Source of the DNA: Ecdyonurus torrentis
Lineage: Eukaryota; Arthropoda; Insecta; Ephemeroptera; Heptageniidae
Assembly (NCBI GenBank): GCA_949318235.1
Contig: OX439131.1
Span: forward strand, 44,945,226 to 45,009,225
Length of the DNA stretch: 64,000 nucleotides
Direction: 5' to 3'
In this document: in pieces, positions 37,230-47,920 of the stretch
How the letters are laid out: every line of letters starts with the position of its first letter
Numbering within the stretch: position 1 is the first letter of the stretch
Notes under the pieces: model-generated
The model's database searches: none
The model's input: only the letters and a program-made list of their open reading frames with translations
Told to the model about the DNA's origin: nothing
Program-made: the position numbers and the translations under genes

Positions 37230-37870
37230 CTGCGTACACATGTTAATATTATCAATAAACTTGTTATCTTGCTCAAGACGTGATCAAATTAATTTTGATT
37301 GACTTTAAATATTTTTAATATTATTAAAAAAAAAGTATATTAATATTTAACTGTATTTCTGTTTGATAATTTTTCTATAAAATTCTCCACGCGTCTTTTG
37401 AAACTGAGTATGATAATACTGCGCTGTAATCACTTTTACGTTAGACCTTATCATTTAAGAGGCCTGTACGCAACCTGTGCTATATTTACATTTACATTGT
37501 GCAATAGTTTTTGTTACTTGTTACTTGGAATTATGTACTGTTCACATATTTGGTTGCAATATATGGCACATACAAATATCATTTCATGAGAATAGACCCT
37601 AACAAAGAAAATCTAAATATTTAATTATCTCTTAAATTTGTAAAGAAAAAGTATCATTTAGAGTTACATTTTTTTTTTTAAATAAGAAAAACGGCTATTT
37701 GCCAGAAGAATCCTTAAATATGCATATTATAATGTTTTCCTTAATTCTTTAAAATTATATTTTAAAGAAAATTTTCCTTTATTGAAATTTTGCTAATAGA
37801 TTTGTGTAACAAATGGCAACAATTTGGCAAGATTTCAAATGACCGTAACCCTTCCTAAATAGTTTCTCAC

Positions 37871-37994
37871 CGATAAGTTTTTTGGCGAGCTGTGAGCGCT
37901 CGAATTCTTGCGCCTCGTGCGTTGCGGTCAAATCTTGCACACGAGGTGCCAACTCCAGGCAGTGCCGCTCCATCAGCTTTGTTCGCTCCTCCAG
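37871..37994 (-). CDS. Gene 2, coiled-coil exon (residues 379-419)
   Basis: Acceptor GTGACAG, donor ATCG|GTGAGA; 41 codons plus one base. LEERTKLMERHCLELAPRVQ and the following segment are charged and heptad-like (Leu/Ile spacing of 3-4), consistent with continuation of the coiled coil. Confidence 0.75.
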
Positions 37995-38815
37995 CTGTCA
38001 CAAAAATAAACATAAAATATATGCATTCAAATAACAGCTTAGTAAAAAGTACATCATTTCTAAAACTGAGATATCAAAAGTTAAGAAACACGATTTTATC
38101 CCCAATATCTTTTATAAATTAACAAACGAATGAATGAATAATTGAACGAACGAACGAACGAACGAACGAACGAACGAACGAACGAACGAACGAACGAACG
38201 AATGAATGAATGAATGAATGAATGAATGAATGAATGAATGAATGAATGAATGAATGAATGAATGAATGAATGAATGAATGAATGAATGAATGAATGAATG
38301 AATGAATGAATGAATGAATGAATGAATGAATGAATGAATGAATGAATGAATGAATGAATGAATGAATATAATATTAATATAATAGGCTAATTGAGCTCAA
38401 TTACTTTTTGTTATTATTATTATTACTATCATACATAATTAAATTGTAAATAATAATTGTTGTTGTACCGAAGTGTAATAAAAACCTTCAATATGCTTAT
38501 GGGAAAATAGTAAAAGTGGCACACAACATAACATCGCACGGCTTACATTTGAAATGATAACAGGGGAACGGAGTGGACTACACTTCGGTACCTTCATGTT
38601 ATTATAAACATGGGTTAAAAATAATAAAATCTTATTTCTTCTATTGTAACTGAAGTGGATTAGTCATCATTAATTAAGACAGTATAAGATTTAACACCAC
38701 ACCACACTATATGACGAATTAATGAAAGAAATATCTTTACGCTCTGTGTTTAAAAAGTTCCAATATCAATTAGATACAAAAGTAAAAAATTAAGAAATAA
38801 TATCAATATACGAAC
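37995..38815 (-). other. Gene 2 intron with tetranucleotide array
   Basis: An 821-bp intron largely occupied by the compound (GAAC)n-(GAAT)n tract at 38144-38366. The rest is AT-rich with no other structure recognised. Confidence 0.5.
38144..38366. repeat. Compound (GAAC)n then (GAAT)n array
   Basis: About 14 GAAC units switch abruptly at about 38201 to about 41 GAAT units. The two units differ by one base (CpG-containing versus not). Confidence 0.97.
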
Positions 38816-38890
38816 TATTTTCTCAACCAGAGCTTGAAGTGTGAGAGTCTCCAGTGACGTTACCCTAACTGGAAGTGCTCCTGAATCATG
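38816..38890 (-). CDS. Gene 2, exon (residues 354-378)
   Basis: Acceptor TTTTTCAG is strong; 25 codons (HDSGALPVRVTSLETLTLQA and five more) keep phase 0 to the next exon. The donor is weak: I chose ATA|GTTCGT because it retains phase 0. An alternative CTG|GTTGAG five codons earlier is also in phase. The exon may be alternatively spliced. Confidence 0.6.
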
Positions 38891-39034
38891 CTGAAAAACA
38901 ATGTGATAATATACGATACATATTTTGAGTGTAAACTATACGGAAAAAATAATTATATTTGCAACGGACAGTATAGAAGCAAAAAATAATAATGAAAAAA
39001 AAAAAAAAAAAAAAAAAAAATTTATTTGTCACCC

Positions 39035-39353
39035 AAATTTTTTTAAGGTGTGGTAATTTTATTTAATATATTATAAAAGAGGACATTGATTGGAAACAAT
39101 TAATGCACGAATTTATAATTTTTGAGTTCATTTAGTATTTTTAATTAATTTTTGAAAATCGAACAATTACGTCAAGGTCGGTAATTCGGGTAACCTATGC
39201 ATGTAGGCAAAGGAAAAGTTACCAACCGTGACATCATTTTGCGATTTTCAAAAATTAATAAAATTACTTAATAAACTCAAAAATTTGCATATCAATCGAT
39301 TAAGGAGAATGACCTCTTTAATAAAATGCAATAAAACTACCCCCTAAATTTTT
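39035..39353. mobile_element. TGGGGGGTTAATTTTATTT palindromic MITE, copy 2
   Basis: Shares end and centre organisation with 33808-34118 (TTAGTATTTTTAATTAATTT, mirrored around a CpG-containing centre). It is followed 42 bp later by the donor of the exon at 39396. Confidence 0.6.
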
Positions 39354-39395
39354 GTTAGTCTTCCTGCAGTTTTCAATACGATTTCGACGACTTAC

Positions 39396-39545
39396 CAGCG
39401 CGTGGATCTCCTCTTCCAGTGACGTCAGGGTTTGTCCTGCATTGTTATCCAGTAGAGGTGAGGAGTGCAGGTACGAATTGTTGTTGAGGAACGAGGCAAA
39501 CAACACACTCTGCAGGGGGTTGGCGTCATCCTCGCTCACGTCAAG
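39396..39545 (-). CDS. Gene 2, exon (residues 304-353)
   Basis: Acceptor TTCTTCACAG, donor CTG|GTAAGT; 50 codons, phase 0/0. It starts LDVSEDDANPLQSVLFASFL, has an Asn/Ser-rich middle, and ends in LTSLEEEIHAL, a coiled-coil-like helix. A palindromic transposon (39035-39353) lies only about 40 bp inside the downstream intron. Confidence 0.75.
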
Positions 39546-39666
39546 CTGTGAAGAAAATCACTTTCAAAATAACATCGCTCTATTGCAAATGATTCGCATA
39601 GGCAATGGACGTTAAATGAAGTAAAATTTTTGTTGTTATGTTTGGGATTATTTTGTACTAACTTAC

Positions 39667-39807
39667 CACCGATGTGATGTTACATGGTGTAGAGTTGATA
39701 TTTGTAGTGGCTGGGGTTGGAGTATTCAGGGTTACTAATTGTCGTTTCAGTCCCTCGATCACGCCCTGAAGTTGCTGTTTATCCAAGCTTGCGCGCTCTC
39801 GTGCGTG
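39667..39807 (-). CDS. Gene 2, exon (residues 257-303)
   Basis: Acceptor TACGCAG, donor GTG|GTAAGT; 47 codons, phase 0/0. The first half is heptad-like (HARERASLDKQQLQGVIEGL), and the second half is a Thr/Pro/Asn-rich linker (TPTPATTNINSTPC). Confidence 0.75.
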
Positions 39808-39937
39808 CTGCGTAACATAGAGTAACATAGAGGAGCTTTAATCTGATCATATACTTTACAATAATATTAAGATAGTAAAATCTTTTTGTCCTTCTAAGTT
39901 TTAATAAATGACGTGAACAGAATACTGTGTAGAGAGA

Positions 39938-39963
39938 GAGAGAGAGAGAGAGAGAAAGAAAGA
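39938..39963. repeat. (GA)n tract abutting an exon donor
   Basis: On the minus strand this is a CU tract beginning about eight bases inside the intron after the weak GTACCC donor at 39965-39970. Confidence 0.9.
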
Positions 39964-39970
39964 AGGGTAC

Positions 39971-40165
39971 CTCGATCTCTTCTGCCTTGTCCACGACTTC
40001 TCTCTCGAGTCGTGACACCTGCTGCGTTACTTGACAGTGCGCGTCACTGTGCTGTATGTTCTGTTGCTGCAATTGCTGAACCTCGTGGTGCAGCTCGGCG
40101 GTCTTCTCCTCGCTCTGGCGTAGTTTATCTTGTAGCGAGCACACCACCTCGCTTAACTCGCTCAC
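39971..40165 (-). CDS. Gene 2, coiled-coil exon (residues 192-256)
   Basis: 65 codons, phase 0/0, with clear heptads: VSELSEVVCSLQDKLRQSEE, a Gln-rich core, then LEREVVDKAEEIE. The acceptor (GGTCCAG) has a poor pyrimidine tract. The donor GAG|GTACCC is weak but is followed at once by a long pyrimidine tract (39938-39965 on the plus strand as GA repeats), which may help its recognition. Confidence 0.75.
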
Positions 40166-40489
40166 CTGGACCGACAACAACTCATTATACTAACATACGT
40201 AAATTATTAAGAAATCATATTATTATATTTATATTTCACCACCTGTTAATGAAAAAATATTTATTTTTTTTTTCTATTAGCGCTTGCTATAAAATTACTT
40301 TCAGCTAGCTTGCGCAATTATTTTTATTTTAAGTTAAGAAAATATGAAATATAGGACCTGAAGAGGAAATTCCAACTTTTTCATTTATGATTATAATTAA
40401 GACACCATGATACAGGAATCATCTCCTTCCTACGACCCTCGGTCCCAGTAGTACTCACAATTATGATATTATATTTTGGAATTCAAATT

Positions 40490-40572
40490 CAAAGCCTTAT
40501 ATAAATATAACATTGGAAATTTAGTACAAGCTTTTGAATGGTAAATATATATTATCACAATCGTGTGTAAAC
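40490..40572. mobile_element. 'CACGATTGTGA' MITE, partial copy
   Basis: Only the right half is clear: GAATGGTAAATATATATTAT followed by CACAATCGTGTG. Confidence 0.4.
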
Positions 40573-40605
40573 GTCATAAAAAACGTGAAATGGCCTAAGA
40601 CTCAC

Positions 40606-40804
40606 CTTGTCCTCGGCAAGGTCAAGCTCTCTCTGCAGTTTGGCCCTCTCACCCTCAAGTACTCTGACCTGCGCACGTAACTCTTGCTTGGTAGTCTCAG
40701 TTTGCATGAGAGTTTCTTGAAGCTCGTCACGTTCACGTCGCAAGCTAATGTGGAGACGTTCTTGTTCCTGCAGAGTTCTCTCCAGATCAACTTCTTTCGT
40801 AGCG
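40606..40804 (-). CDS. Gene 2, coiled-coil exon (residues 125-191)
   Basis: Acceptor GTTTGCAG, donor AAG|GTGAGT; 66 codons plus one leading base. Strong heptad pattern and charged (EVDLERTLQEQERLHISLRR; then ELRAQVRVLEGERAKLQREL). It is the clearest coiled-coil part of the protein, by analogy with structural or scaffold coiled coils. An ORF in another frame is a shadow. Confidence 0.8.
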
Positions 40805-40882
40805 CTGCAAACATGCGCATATTCAGGGGCGGGTCGAGGGTTTAGACCAGGCTCGTGAGCTCCTGTGTTATTGCCCTATACT

Positions 40883-41075
40883 AAAAACGAACCCTTGTTG
40901 ATGTACTTCCAATTTTCACCGCAACAATCAACATGTAAAATGTAAGTGGCGCTGTAGTCTGTGTGTGAATTTTAAAATTCACATACAGACTACAGCGCCA
41001 CTTTTATACGTAATTTTGTATTCTTGCATTGTTGCGGCGAAAATTTGAATTACATCATTAAGGGATCGTTTTTTC
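40883..41075. mobile_element. Palindromic MITE (AAAACGAACCCTTG ends)
   Basis: Outer arms (ACCCTTGTTGATGTACTTCC against its mirrored right end) and a perfect inner inverted repeat (AGTGGCGCTGTAGTCTGT and ACAGACTACAGCGCCACT) fold on a centre near 40977. Confidence 0.7.
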
Positions 41076-41586
41076 AACAATAGCTTCCTATCCTGTTTAT
41101 ATATCCATGGTTTAGACCCCCTAACCCCTGTCAGAGGTATGAAAAAGCATGGGTAAAGTGGGTGGTTTCTACCCTTTGCCCATGCTTACTATAGGCTTAA
41201 CCCGTAAGGTCGCAAAATCAAGGCTATACGCTACTCATGAGAATTTTTTAGCTGGCATCTTTGAATAATTCCACAAAAACCTGAATTGATTCCCAACTTT
41301 TTATTCGTAGTTGAATACATTTTTTCCCTTCTTATATTTCTGCACTTATAACGATTCAAGAATCTGCAGCTATATATTTTATAAAATACATTTGAAACAT
41401 TAAATTGAATAACCTCTTTATAAAATGCACTATTGACAAGCATATTTTTTTAAAAATAAAATTTTAATTAATGTTGAAGCTATATACTGTAATGGTTTTT
41501 CAAACATAGTAATCCCCCTGCAATACTTGCATGATGTGATAATTGCAAATTGCCAAACAAGTGTAAAGATCAAGGCTAAAACTCAC

Positions 41587-41727
41587 GCTTTCTCGGAGGC
41601 GGCAACCAGAGACTCGATCTCCGTGGTAAGGCTGGAAATATCGTGTTCATATTGAGCACGTATAGTCTCGAGGTGTCGAATCAATTCTTGTTTCTGATTT
41701 AACTGTTCCAGGAGACTAGAGCGACTG
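41587..41727 (-). CDS. Gene 2, coiled-coil exon (residues 78-124)
   Basis: Acceptor ACCCTCAG, donor AAAGC|GTGAGT; the phase fits. It contains SRSSLLEQLNQKQELIRHLE and further heptads (EHDISSLTTEIESL): the start of the coiled coil. This exon shows that the N-terminal quarter is mostly disordered and the coiled coil begins near residue 80. Confidence 0.8.
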
Positions 41728-41947
41728 CTGAGGGTACATTCATAATTAGCATATTAATTCATTTGTTTATATAAATACATTCCTAATAACAATTGAAGCA
41801 CAATGTTATTGTTTAAAGATTAAAAAAGGCAAAGAAAAAAAATACTGTGACAAGATTTTTGAGTTTGAAAAATATAAAAATTACTATCAATAACTAAAAA
41901 AAAAAAAAAAAAAAACAATAAAAAAAAACTTGTTTCAAATATAGCAA

Positions 41948-42058
41948 TAATGATTTTCATAAGTTGCCTTGCTCTAAAATTTTTGCATATTATAAAAGGC
42001 AATAGGCGATTGTCTTTCTTTCATGGTTTGGAGCACAACAAACAGAGTTTATGAACAT
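41948..42058. mobile_element. 'ATGTTCGTAAACCCTG' MITE, copy 3 (diverged)
   Basis: TGCCTTGCTCTAAAATTTTT and TCATGGTTTGGAGCACAACA followed by AACAGAGTTTATGAACAT match copies 1 and 2. Confidence 0.5.
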
Positions 42059-42487
42059 CATTATAATATATAATTAATTAAAAAGTGTGAGTAGAACATA
42101 CTAATATATAGTACAATTGTGTAATTTAACTTAAATTAACAATTAAAATCTTCTGACCTATTCAAACTGTGCAATCTTTTCATTCAAAAATATGACTACC
42201 TGTACAGCTCTGTCCAAAAGTTAAAGAACGGGACAGCAGCGTACCGCAGCGTTTTCTCATAAAGATAACATGTTGCGGATTGCCTATACAAATCGTTCTC
42301 AAACTTTGGCCCAGAGCTGTACATGTATATAATCTACATTTAATTATATTATATATAAATGCAATCATATCTATAACACAATTAAATAAAATAACAATTT
42401 AAATATTGCATCTTGTTAACAAGCCATCTTTTATTTTTATTTATTTATTTTTTTTTTTTAAGAGCTTATTGTCAGTGTCATGCTTAC

Positions 42488-42530
42488 GTTAATCCATCCA
42501 GATCATCATCGTTCTCAAAAACGTCCTCAG
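42488..42530 (-). CDS. Gene 2, 43-bp acidic microexon
   Basis: Acceptor CATGTAG, donor AAC|GTAAGC. It encodes AEDVFENDDDLDGLT across split codons at both ends. Very acidic; its phase is needed to connect the neighbouring exons. Confidence 0.7.
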
Positions 42531-42894
42531 CTACATGGAGAACATAAAAAAATTATTATGAATTATGTCGTAAAAGATACTCTCTTGAAAAATCATATTT
42601 ATTAGCCAATCAAGAATTTGATTACCTTTTGCAAGCAATAATAATAATAATCTCTAAATAAAATGTACTTAAAAAATAAAATCCCATTATGTATAATAGT
42701 TGACCAATGATTTTTATATTTTTCATTTAAGCAGTAATGGACAGCAGTATATTATTATATTTATTGTAGAACTTCTTTATCGTTTTTAATTAAACAGTTT
42801 GTTCATAATAATAATAATCATGATAAACAAATAACGTAGAGGACAGCGGCATTGTCATGGAGGTCATTTAGTGTCAAGGTTATGTAATACTCAC

Positions 42895-42974
42895 CTTGCG
42901 AGAATCCATTATTGTGGTTGGCACCCTCATCTCTCCGCGAGTTGTACGGCGTGGACGTCGCGGTGGGCGGCGAT
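42895..42974 (-). CDS. Gene 2, first shared exon
   Basis: Acceptor TTTGTTTCAG, donor AAG|GTGAGT. It needs two bases from the preceding exon, and both upstream first exons (46340-46449 and 48463-48737) supply exactly two. It encodes SPPTATSTPYNSRRDEGANH then NNGFSQ: disordered, with a TP site. It is the splice junction where the two long isoforms converge. Confidence 0.75.
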
Positions 42975-43411
42975 CTGAAACAAATCGACATGCGGGCGGA
43001 TATTTTTTTATTTTATCTAAGCAGAGGTTATTTTATATACAGGGCTGAATTTGGTCATTAAAATATTCATAAATTTAAAATTCTATCTGTTTATTGAAAT
43101 TTCTCAACATTACAATTGTTAAAGAGTGCTGAGTAAAAATTATTTTAAGATCCTGTAAAATATTTAGAAGATTAAATTTATACCCCTGAAAATGTGAAAC
43201 GTTCTAAATAATATCTTTATGAAATTAAAATAACACGCCAACATAAAAGCTATATTATAGTCACGTTGGTAACATAATTTCTATGTATCTTAATGCATTT
43301 AAAATTAATATAATACACTTATTATTATTACTCTCTGGTAGTCTTTATTATAATATTCTTAATAAATTCACCATTGCAAATTAATTACGTTTTAAATAAC
43401 ACCAGTGCATG

Positions 43412-43766
43412 CGGAGAAAGCTAGTAAAACAACAAAACAACAACATGTGCTTTTTAATGCATAAACAATGGGATCTCCAAAACTGTTGACAATTTTTCCC
43501 AGAATGTTAATGTAGCCCCACGAGAGAGCGTAAAAAAATTGTAAAGTATGCAATTTGCGTGAAAAATAATGTTTATGACGTCAGAAACACGCAAAAATTA
43601 GTATGAAAATGTTGTGCGGGTTGCATAAATTGAATTTTCTGATCACTGCTACGGAGGTACTGTTGGGTTTTGAAACAAACTAATGTTATTTATGTAAATC
43701 CCATGAAGTGTTTTGTGATATAAATATTGTAAATGCTTATGTTTTTTCTCTGGTCTATTCCTTTAG
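43412..43766. mobile_element. Dispersed repeat with AATAGACCA ends, copy 2
   Basis: Aligns with 29502-29845 over nearly its full length; right end TGGTCTATTCCTTTAG. Confidence 0.65.
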
Positions 43767-43832
43767 AGTTTTTGAAGCCTTAAATCAAAATGTTAAAGCC
43801 TTTAACATTTTGATTTAAGGCTTCAAAAACTC
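43766..43832. repeat. Perfect 32-bp inverted repeat, 3-nt spacer
   Basis: GAGTTTTTGAAGCCTTAAAT... (43766-43797) is exactly mirrored at 43801-43832, separated by GCC. It abuts the end of the dispersed repeat at 43412-43766. Confidence 0.95.
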
Positions 43833-44247
43833 AGAAACACTGTCAATTTTTTATTATAATTTTTATAACAGAATCAGTTTATTTCTTCTTCTTTATTATT
43901 TTTATTTTTCTTTTTTTGAGCTGCTTGTTCATTTGGTTTACAATCTTTTACCATTATTGGTAAATATTTAATAACTTTGATTTTCGTAATATTTTTATTT
44001 CTCCCATCATTATTATATTACCAATAAACTTTATATTTATTTTATAATTATTATTTTATTTTTATTTCCTTTTTTATTATTTGAGATTTTTTTATTGCAA
44101 TGTAATAAACTATCACGAATTGAATAAGAAATTTTATTGAAGATATTTCCGTATTTTAATTAAATTCAAATTTCACTGTTTTATTATTTCGTTTAGAAAT
44201 AACATACTATAAAAATTTAGCATAATGCAAGTTTTTCTCATCTCAAT

Positions 44248-44250
<3 letters not shown>

Positions 44251-44289
<39 letters not shown>
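44251..44289. repeat. (CT)n microsatellite
   Basis: About 19 uninterrupted CT units. Confidence 0.95.
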
Positions 44290-44293
<4 letters not shown>

Positions 44294-44416
44294 AATACAC
44301 ATTATTATGTTATTAGTTAATTGCAATCATTCTATTAAAAAGAAATATTTTTGAAGCTATGACTAAACTAAACTTTTAGACAATTATATAGACAATCACT
44401 TTTCCAATAATAATAG

Positions 44417-44456
<40 letters not shown>

Positions 44457-44883
44457 CGTCGTTATAAGAAATAATAAAGCAATCTACTTTGAAACCTCAA
44501 TAAATGTTATCTTACATACCAATGATACAGCAATTTTTATTTCAATTAATATCTTACACAGATACTATAATATAATATTGAGTGATTCTCTTACATTACA
44601 TAGAGACAATTATTATATAGCTTATAATGTTGGCGTGCACAGATTTTTGTCACGACAAATATATGCGGTCACAAATAAGAGCTATAATATACGTTATCAA
44701 AAAAAAAACACGCGGTGTTGGTAATACACATTGCCGCAATAATCTCCGCAATAAATATTACTGAATTTTTTTCCCTTTCGACATCATAATCCTCACTATG
44801 TCATGTGAAACATTTTAATTTACTTAATCAAATATTTACATACTAAATTTAAATTATATACTGTATATTGTTTTAATGCCACA

Positions 44884-45104
44884 CGGACAAAAATTAATAC
44901 GTAATAATTATGCTAATTCATTTTCAGCAAATTTAGTTCAAACAGCATAATCTATATGATATTGTATTTCATAATAATAACTTATGTTACAAATCATACA
45001 TATTATTTTCTATATACGGCATAATTATTTATGTTACTTCTAATTTAGCATATTTATGCTACAATGACATATATGCAGCATAAATTACGTAATTTATTCT
45101 TTCC
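44884..45104. mobile_element. ATGCAGCATAAAT-family MITE, copy 5
   Basis: CGGACAAAAATTAATACGTA at the left; TAAATTACGTAATTTATTCT then TTCC at the right. The ends are imperfect inverted repeats and recur at the other four copies. Confidence 0.65.
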
Positions 45105-45332
45105 ATACAGTTAAATAATTACAATATAAATAAACTAGCAATTTTTTTTAAAAATTAAATCTTTAAAATGCTTACGTGTTTTTGCATAAAAAACTAATTT
45201 TTATGTGTTACGTAATTGGATTATATGTATTTTCAATAATGAACATTGAATTGTTATAATTTATATATTTTGCCTCGATATTTTTTATATTAAGTACTGT
45301 AGGCGCAGGTGCAATGCTTATAATATTGTGCG

Positions 45333-45360
45333 GTCTCTCTCTCTCTCTCTCTCTCTCTCT
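45333..45360. repeat. (CT)n microsatellite
   Basis: About 14 units. Confidence 0.95.
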
Positions 45361-46269
45361 AACTTTACATAATAGACTGCGAGTACCTTGAAAAGGCACA
45401 CGTATTATATATTATACAAGGTGAATACATATAAAATAATGTTTTTGCCATTATATTAAAAATCTCCCCTGATTCATTTATTTTGCAATAAATCAAGCAT
45501 AAATAATTATATAAACGACAAGTAGGCTAATAGCCTGTCTTATATATTGTACAAACAAAAATAAATGAAATAATAATATTATTACTTATATACAATGTCC
45601 TATATTATATTTTTATTAAAATTCAATTAAATATTATAAATATAATATACCCGTATATGTTTTTATTTTTTTAAATATATATTATAAATATAATATTGAA
45701 GCAATTAAATTCTTCTTCAAACTTGATATAATACTTGAATGTAGGTTAACAACATATCCAAAATAAATTTTAGTGAGTAACACGCAATTGATTAACAAAA
45801 GAGAGGATTCCTATACCTTTGCGCGCGCGAGTTTGACGTTATATAAAATACATATATATTTTTTTTATCAGAGATGTTAATTTTGAGCTGCGCGACGACA
45901 CGCGGCTTATCACTATATTGATGGCAGATTTTTACTGTCATTTGACAGATAGCAACACATCCAGTAATAAGTGGATTTATATATTTATATATATATATAT
46001 TTTTTTTTGTTTAAAGAATTTGTGCGTTAAAAAAAAGCATTATATTATGTATGGATATAAAGTTAATTAAAATTTTACATTATATCTAACCACAACATAT
46101 AAAATTAATAAACCAGTTATAAAAATTGACATATAAAATATATTAAAATAAAAATAAGTGCTCGCTATTTCTGATAGCTATTAAAAAAAAAATGTACGAA
46201 TTGTATTAATAATAATAATAAAAAAAAAGTCGATAGAGAAACTTACAAAAAATAACAGTTCCCTTATTG

Positions 46270-46303
<34 letters not shown>

Positions 46304-46339
46304 CAAATAAAGGCGTGCACCTAAGTGCAATTTTCTTAC

Positions 46340-46449
46340 TTGTAAAGTTGAGGAACGACCTCCAGAAAAGCGTGTGTTACATATTGTCGTCCAGGGAAGA
46401 CAACTTCAGTTTCGCAAGTTTTGGTGTGACCTGCCGATGATGCACTCAT
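46340..46449 (-). CDS. Gene 2, first coding exon B (972-residue isoform)
   Basis: ATG at 46449 (minus) opens MSASSAGHTKTCETEVVFPG and continues to a donor ACAA|GTAAGA, leaving two bases. Joined to 42895-42974 and on to 11724, the whole chain is 2919 bases with no internal stop, which strongly supports the gene model. The product is predicted to be a soluble coiled-coil protein: disordered N-terminus, coiled coil about 80-330 and 379-420, poly-Q 483-495, acidic run 744-750, PPPY motifs, and a hydrophobic C-terminal tail. No signal peptide. Upstream DNA (46450-46660) is GC-rich, as for a 5' UTR and promoter. A scaffold or adaptor role is inference; family not recognised. Confidence 0.75.
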
Positions 46450-46680
46450 TCTATACCTCCGTCACTTAATTCTTTACTATGTGTACTATACGTCAAAAAC
46501 ACTTATGTATATACGTGTGTTTAAATTGCACTGAGTGAGAGCACTGCTTCACACCGGCCTCTCACCAACACTCGCTATCACACTTCGTATTTCCTCTATA
46601 CCCCGCCACCGCGAGCACCAGGGAGAAGAAGGAGGGGGGAGCAGAGCGACCCTACAACACTCAAGATAACAAAATATCAT
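46450..46680 (-). promoter_or_regulatory. Probable promoter / 5' UTR of gene 2 isoform B
   Basis: GC-richer DNA directly upstream of the 46449 ATG, including pyrimidine-rich and CpG-containing segments (46555-46640). No TATA box stands out. A further GC-box patch lies about 550 bp upstream. Confidence 0.4.
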
Positions 46681-47000
46681 AATATAAGATCCGCTAACGT
46701 TGAAACAAATATCATAATAATTACGCAATTAAACATACCTCTTAAATTTTTTTACACGTCCAATTCCGCGGCAATATATTGTAAAATTCATTTCTGATGC
46801 GCTCGATATTAAAATATATTTTGAACTTTATAGTGAGATCTCATGACTATAATATAATTGTCTAAAATAAATACATAAAAAAAAATAATAATAATAAAAA
46901 AAACTTGAAATGATGGTTTCATATACATATTATAATATATTATTATGGCTCGCGGGTTAAATCCGGTTTTTGATAGTACTACTTGAACGTTATATTTTGG

Positions 47001-47035
47001 AGAACGGGCGGGCGGGCGGACGGCGCGGAGAACAC
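47001..47035. promoter_or_regulatory. GC-box cluster upstream of gene 2
   Basis: GGGCGGGCGGGCGGACGGCG is an overlapping series of GGGCGG cores (Sp/KLF-type sites) in an otherwise AT-rich neighbourhood, between the two long-isoform first exons. It could serve isoform B. Confidence 0.35.
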
Positions 47036-47576
47036 GCTTCATGTAATATATAGGCTCATTTGTAATCTTCTCTTCGCACTGAACTGGTCCATTAAAAACG
47101 TGCCATGTTTCTCATTAATCGTTGACATAAATATTAGTTACGCTAATATTTAACTTAATTTATTATTGATTTCACTCATTATATTGATAGTTTGCAATAA
47201 TAGTCATAGTTCATAAGATTTGCATATTATAGCTCCGAGATAAACTATGTGTATAAAAATGAAACATAACTTGAATATTAGTATTATACAATAAAGTAAG
47301 TACACTTTTGTCCTGTATATAGGAAATTTATTTTTCTCCATTTGTTGGTTCACGAGGACCAGAGAGAGAGAGAATTTCATTAAAAAATAAGAACTGCAAT
47401 TTCAGCTATATGAATTTTTTGTTATTAATTAATACTATAAATAAAAAAATAGAAAAAATAAAATATTAGTTTAATTTTCTCTCTTTCATTGCTATAATAT
47501 AATATTTCATTATTTATTTTTTTATATCTTTGAAATTATATACAAAATACTTATACACTTACAGTGTTAAGGGCTT

Positions 47577-47780
47577 TTGTACCTCAAAATCTAAAAAGAA
47601 AACATTGAAACTTTATGATATGCTATTTGAAAGTTAATATAGTAACAGCTATACCTATGATAAAATTTTTAGAACCTGTGACTATAAGATAAGAGAGAAA
47701 ATAATTATTGAAATTAACACGGGTTCTTATGGGACTAACACTTTAAAAAATTATAATTTAAAATCTAGCATGGTGACCTC

Positions 47781-47818
<38 letters not shown>

Positions 47819-47920
47819 TTGAAGATACTATATCCTAATGTATCACTGTTCAAAATTTCAGATTTTTCTTTCTTTACAATTTTTTAGACAAATTCCGCAG
47901 TACCTGATTTCCCATCTTAA
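47577..47920. mobile_element. TTAA-flanked piggyBac-like MITE, copy 3
   Basis: TTAAGGGCTTTTGTACCTCA at the left, CCCATCTTAA at the right; TTAA on both sides. Inverted relative to 26479-26817. A poly-T tract (47787-47816) has expanded inside it. Confidence 0.65.

Larger units (their letters stand above)
42975..46339 (-). other. Gene 2 intron downstream of first exon B (3.4 kb)
   Basis: It contains a dispersed repeat (43412-43766), a perfect 32-bp inverted repeat (43766-43832), (CT)n tracts (44251-44289, 45333-45360), a poly-A run (44424-44453), an ATGCAGCATAAAT-family element (44884-45104) and a 32-nt poly-A run at 46270. No other exon was seen. Confidence 0.5.

Noticed and set aside
39913..40308. 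131-codon plus-strand ORF
   Set aside because: Antisense shadow of the coiled-coil exon at 39971-40165.
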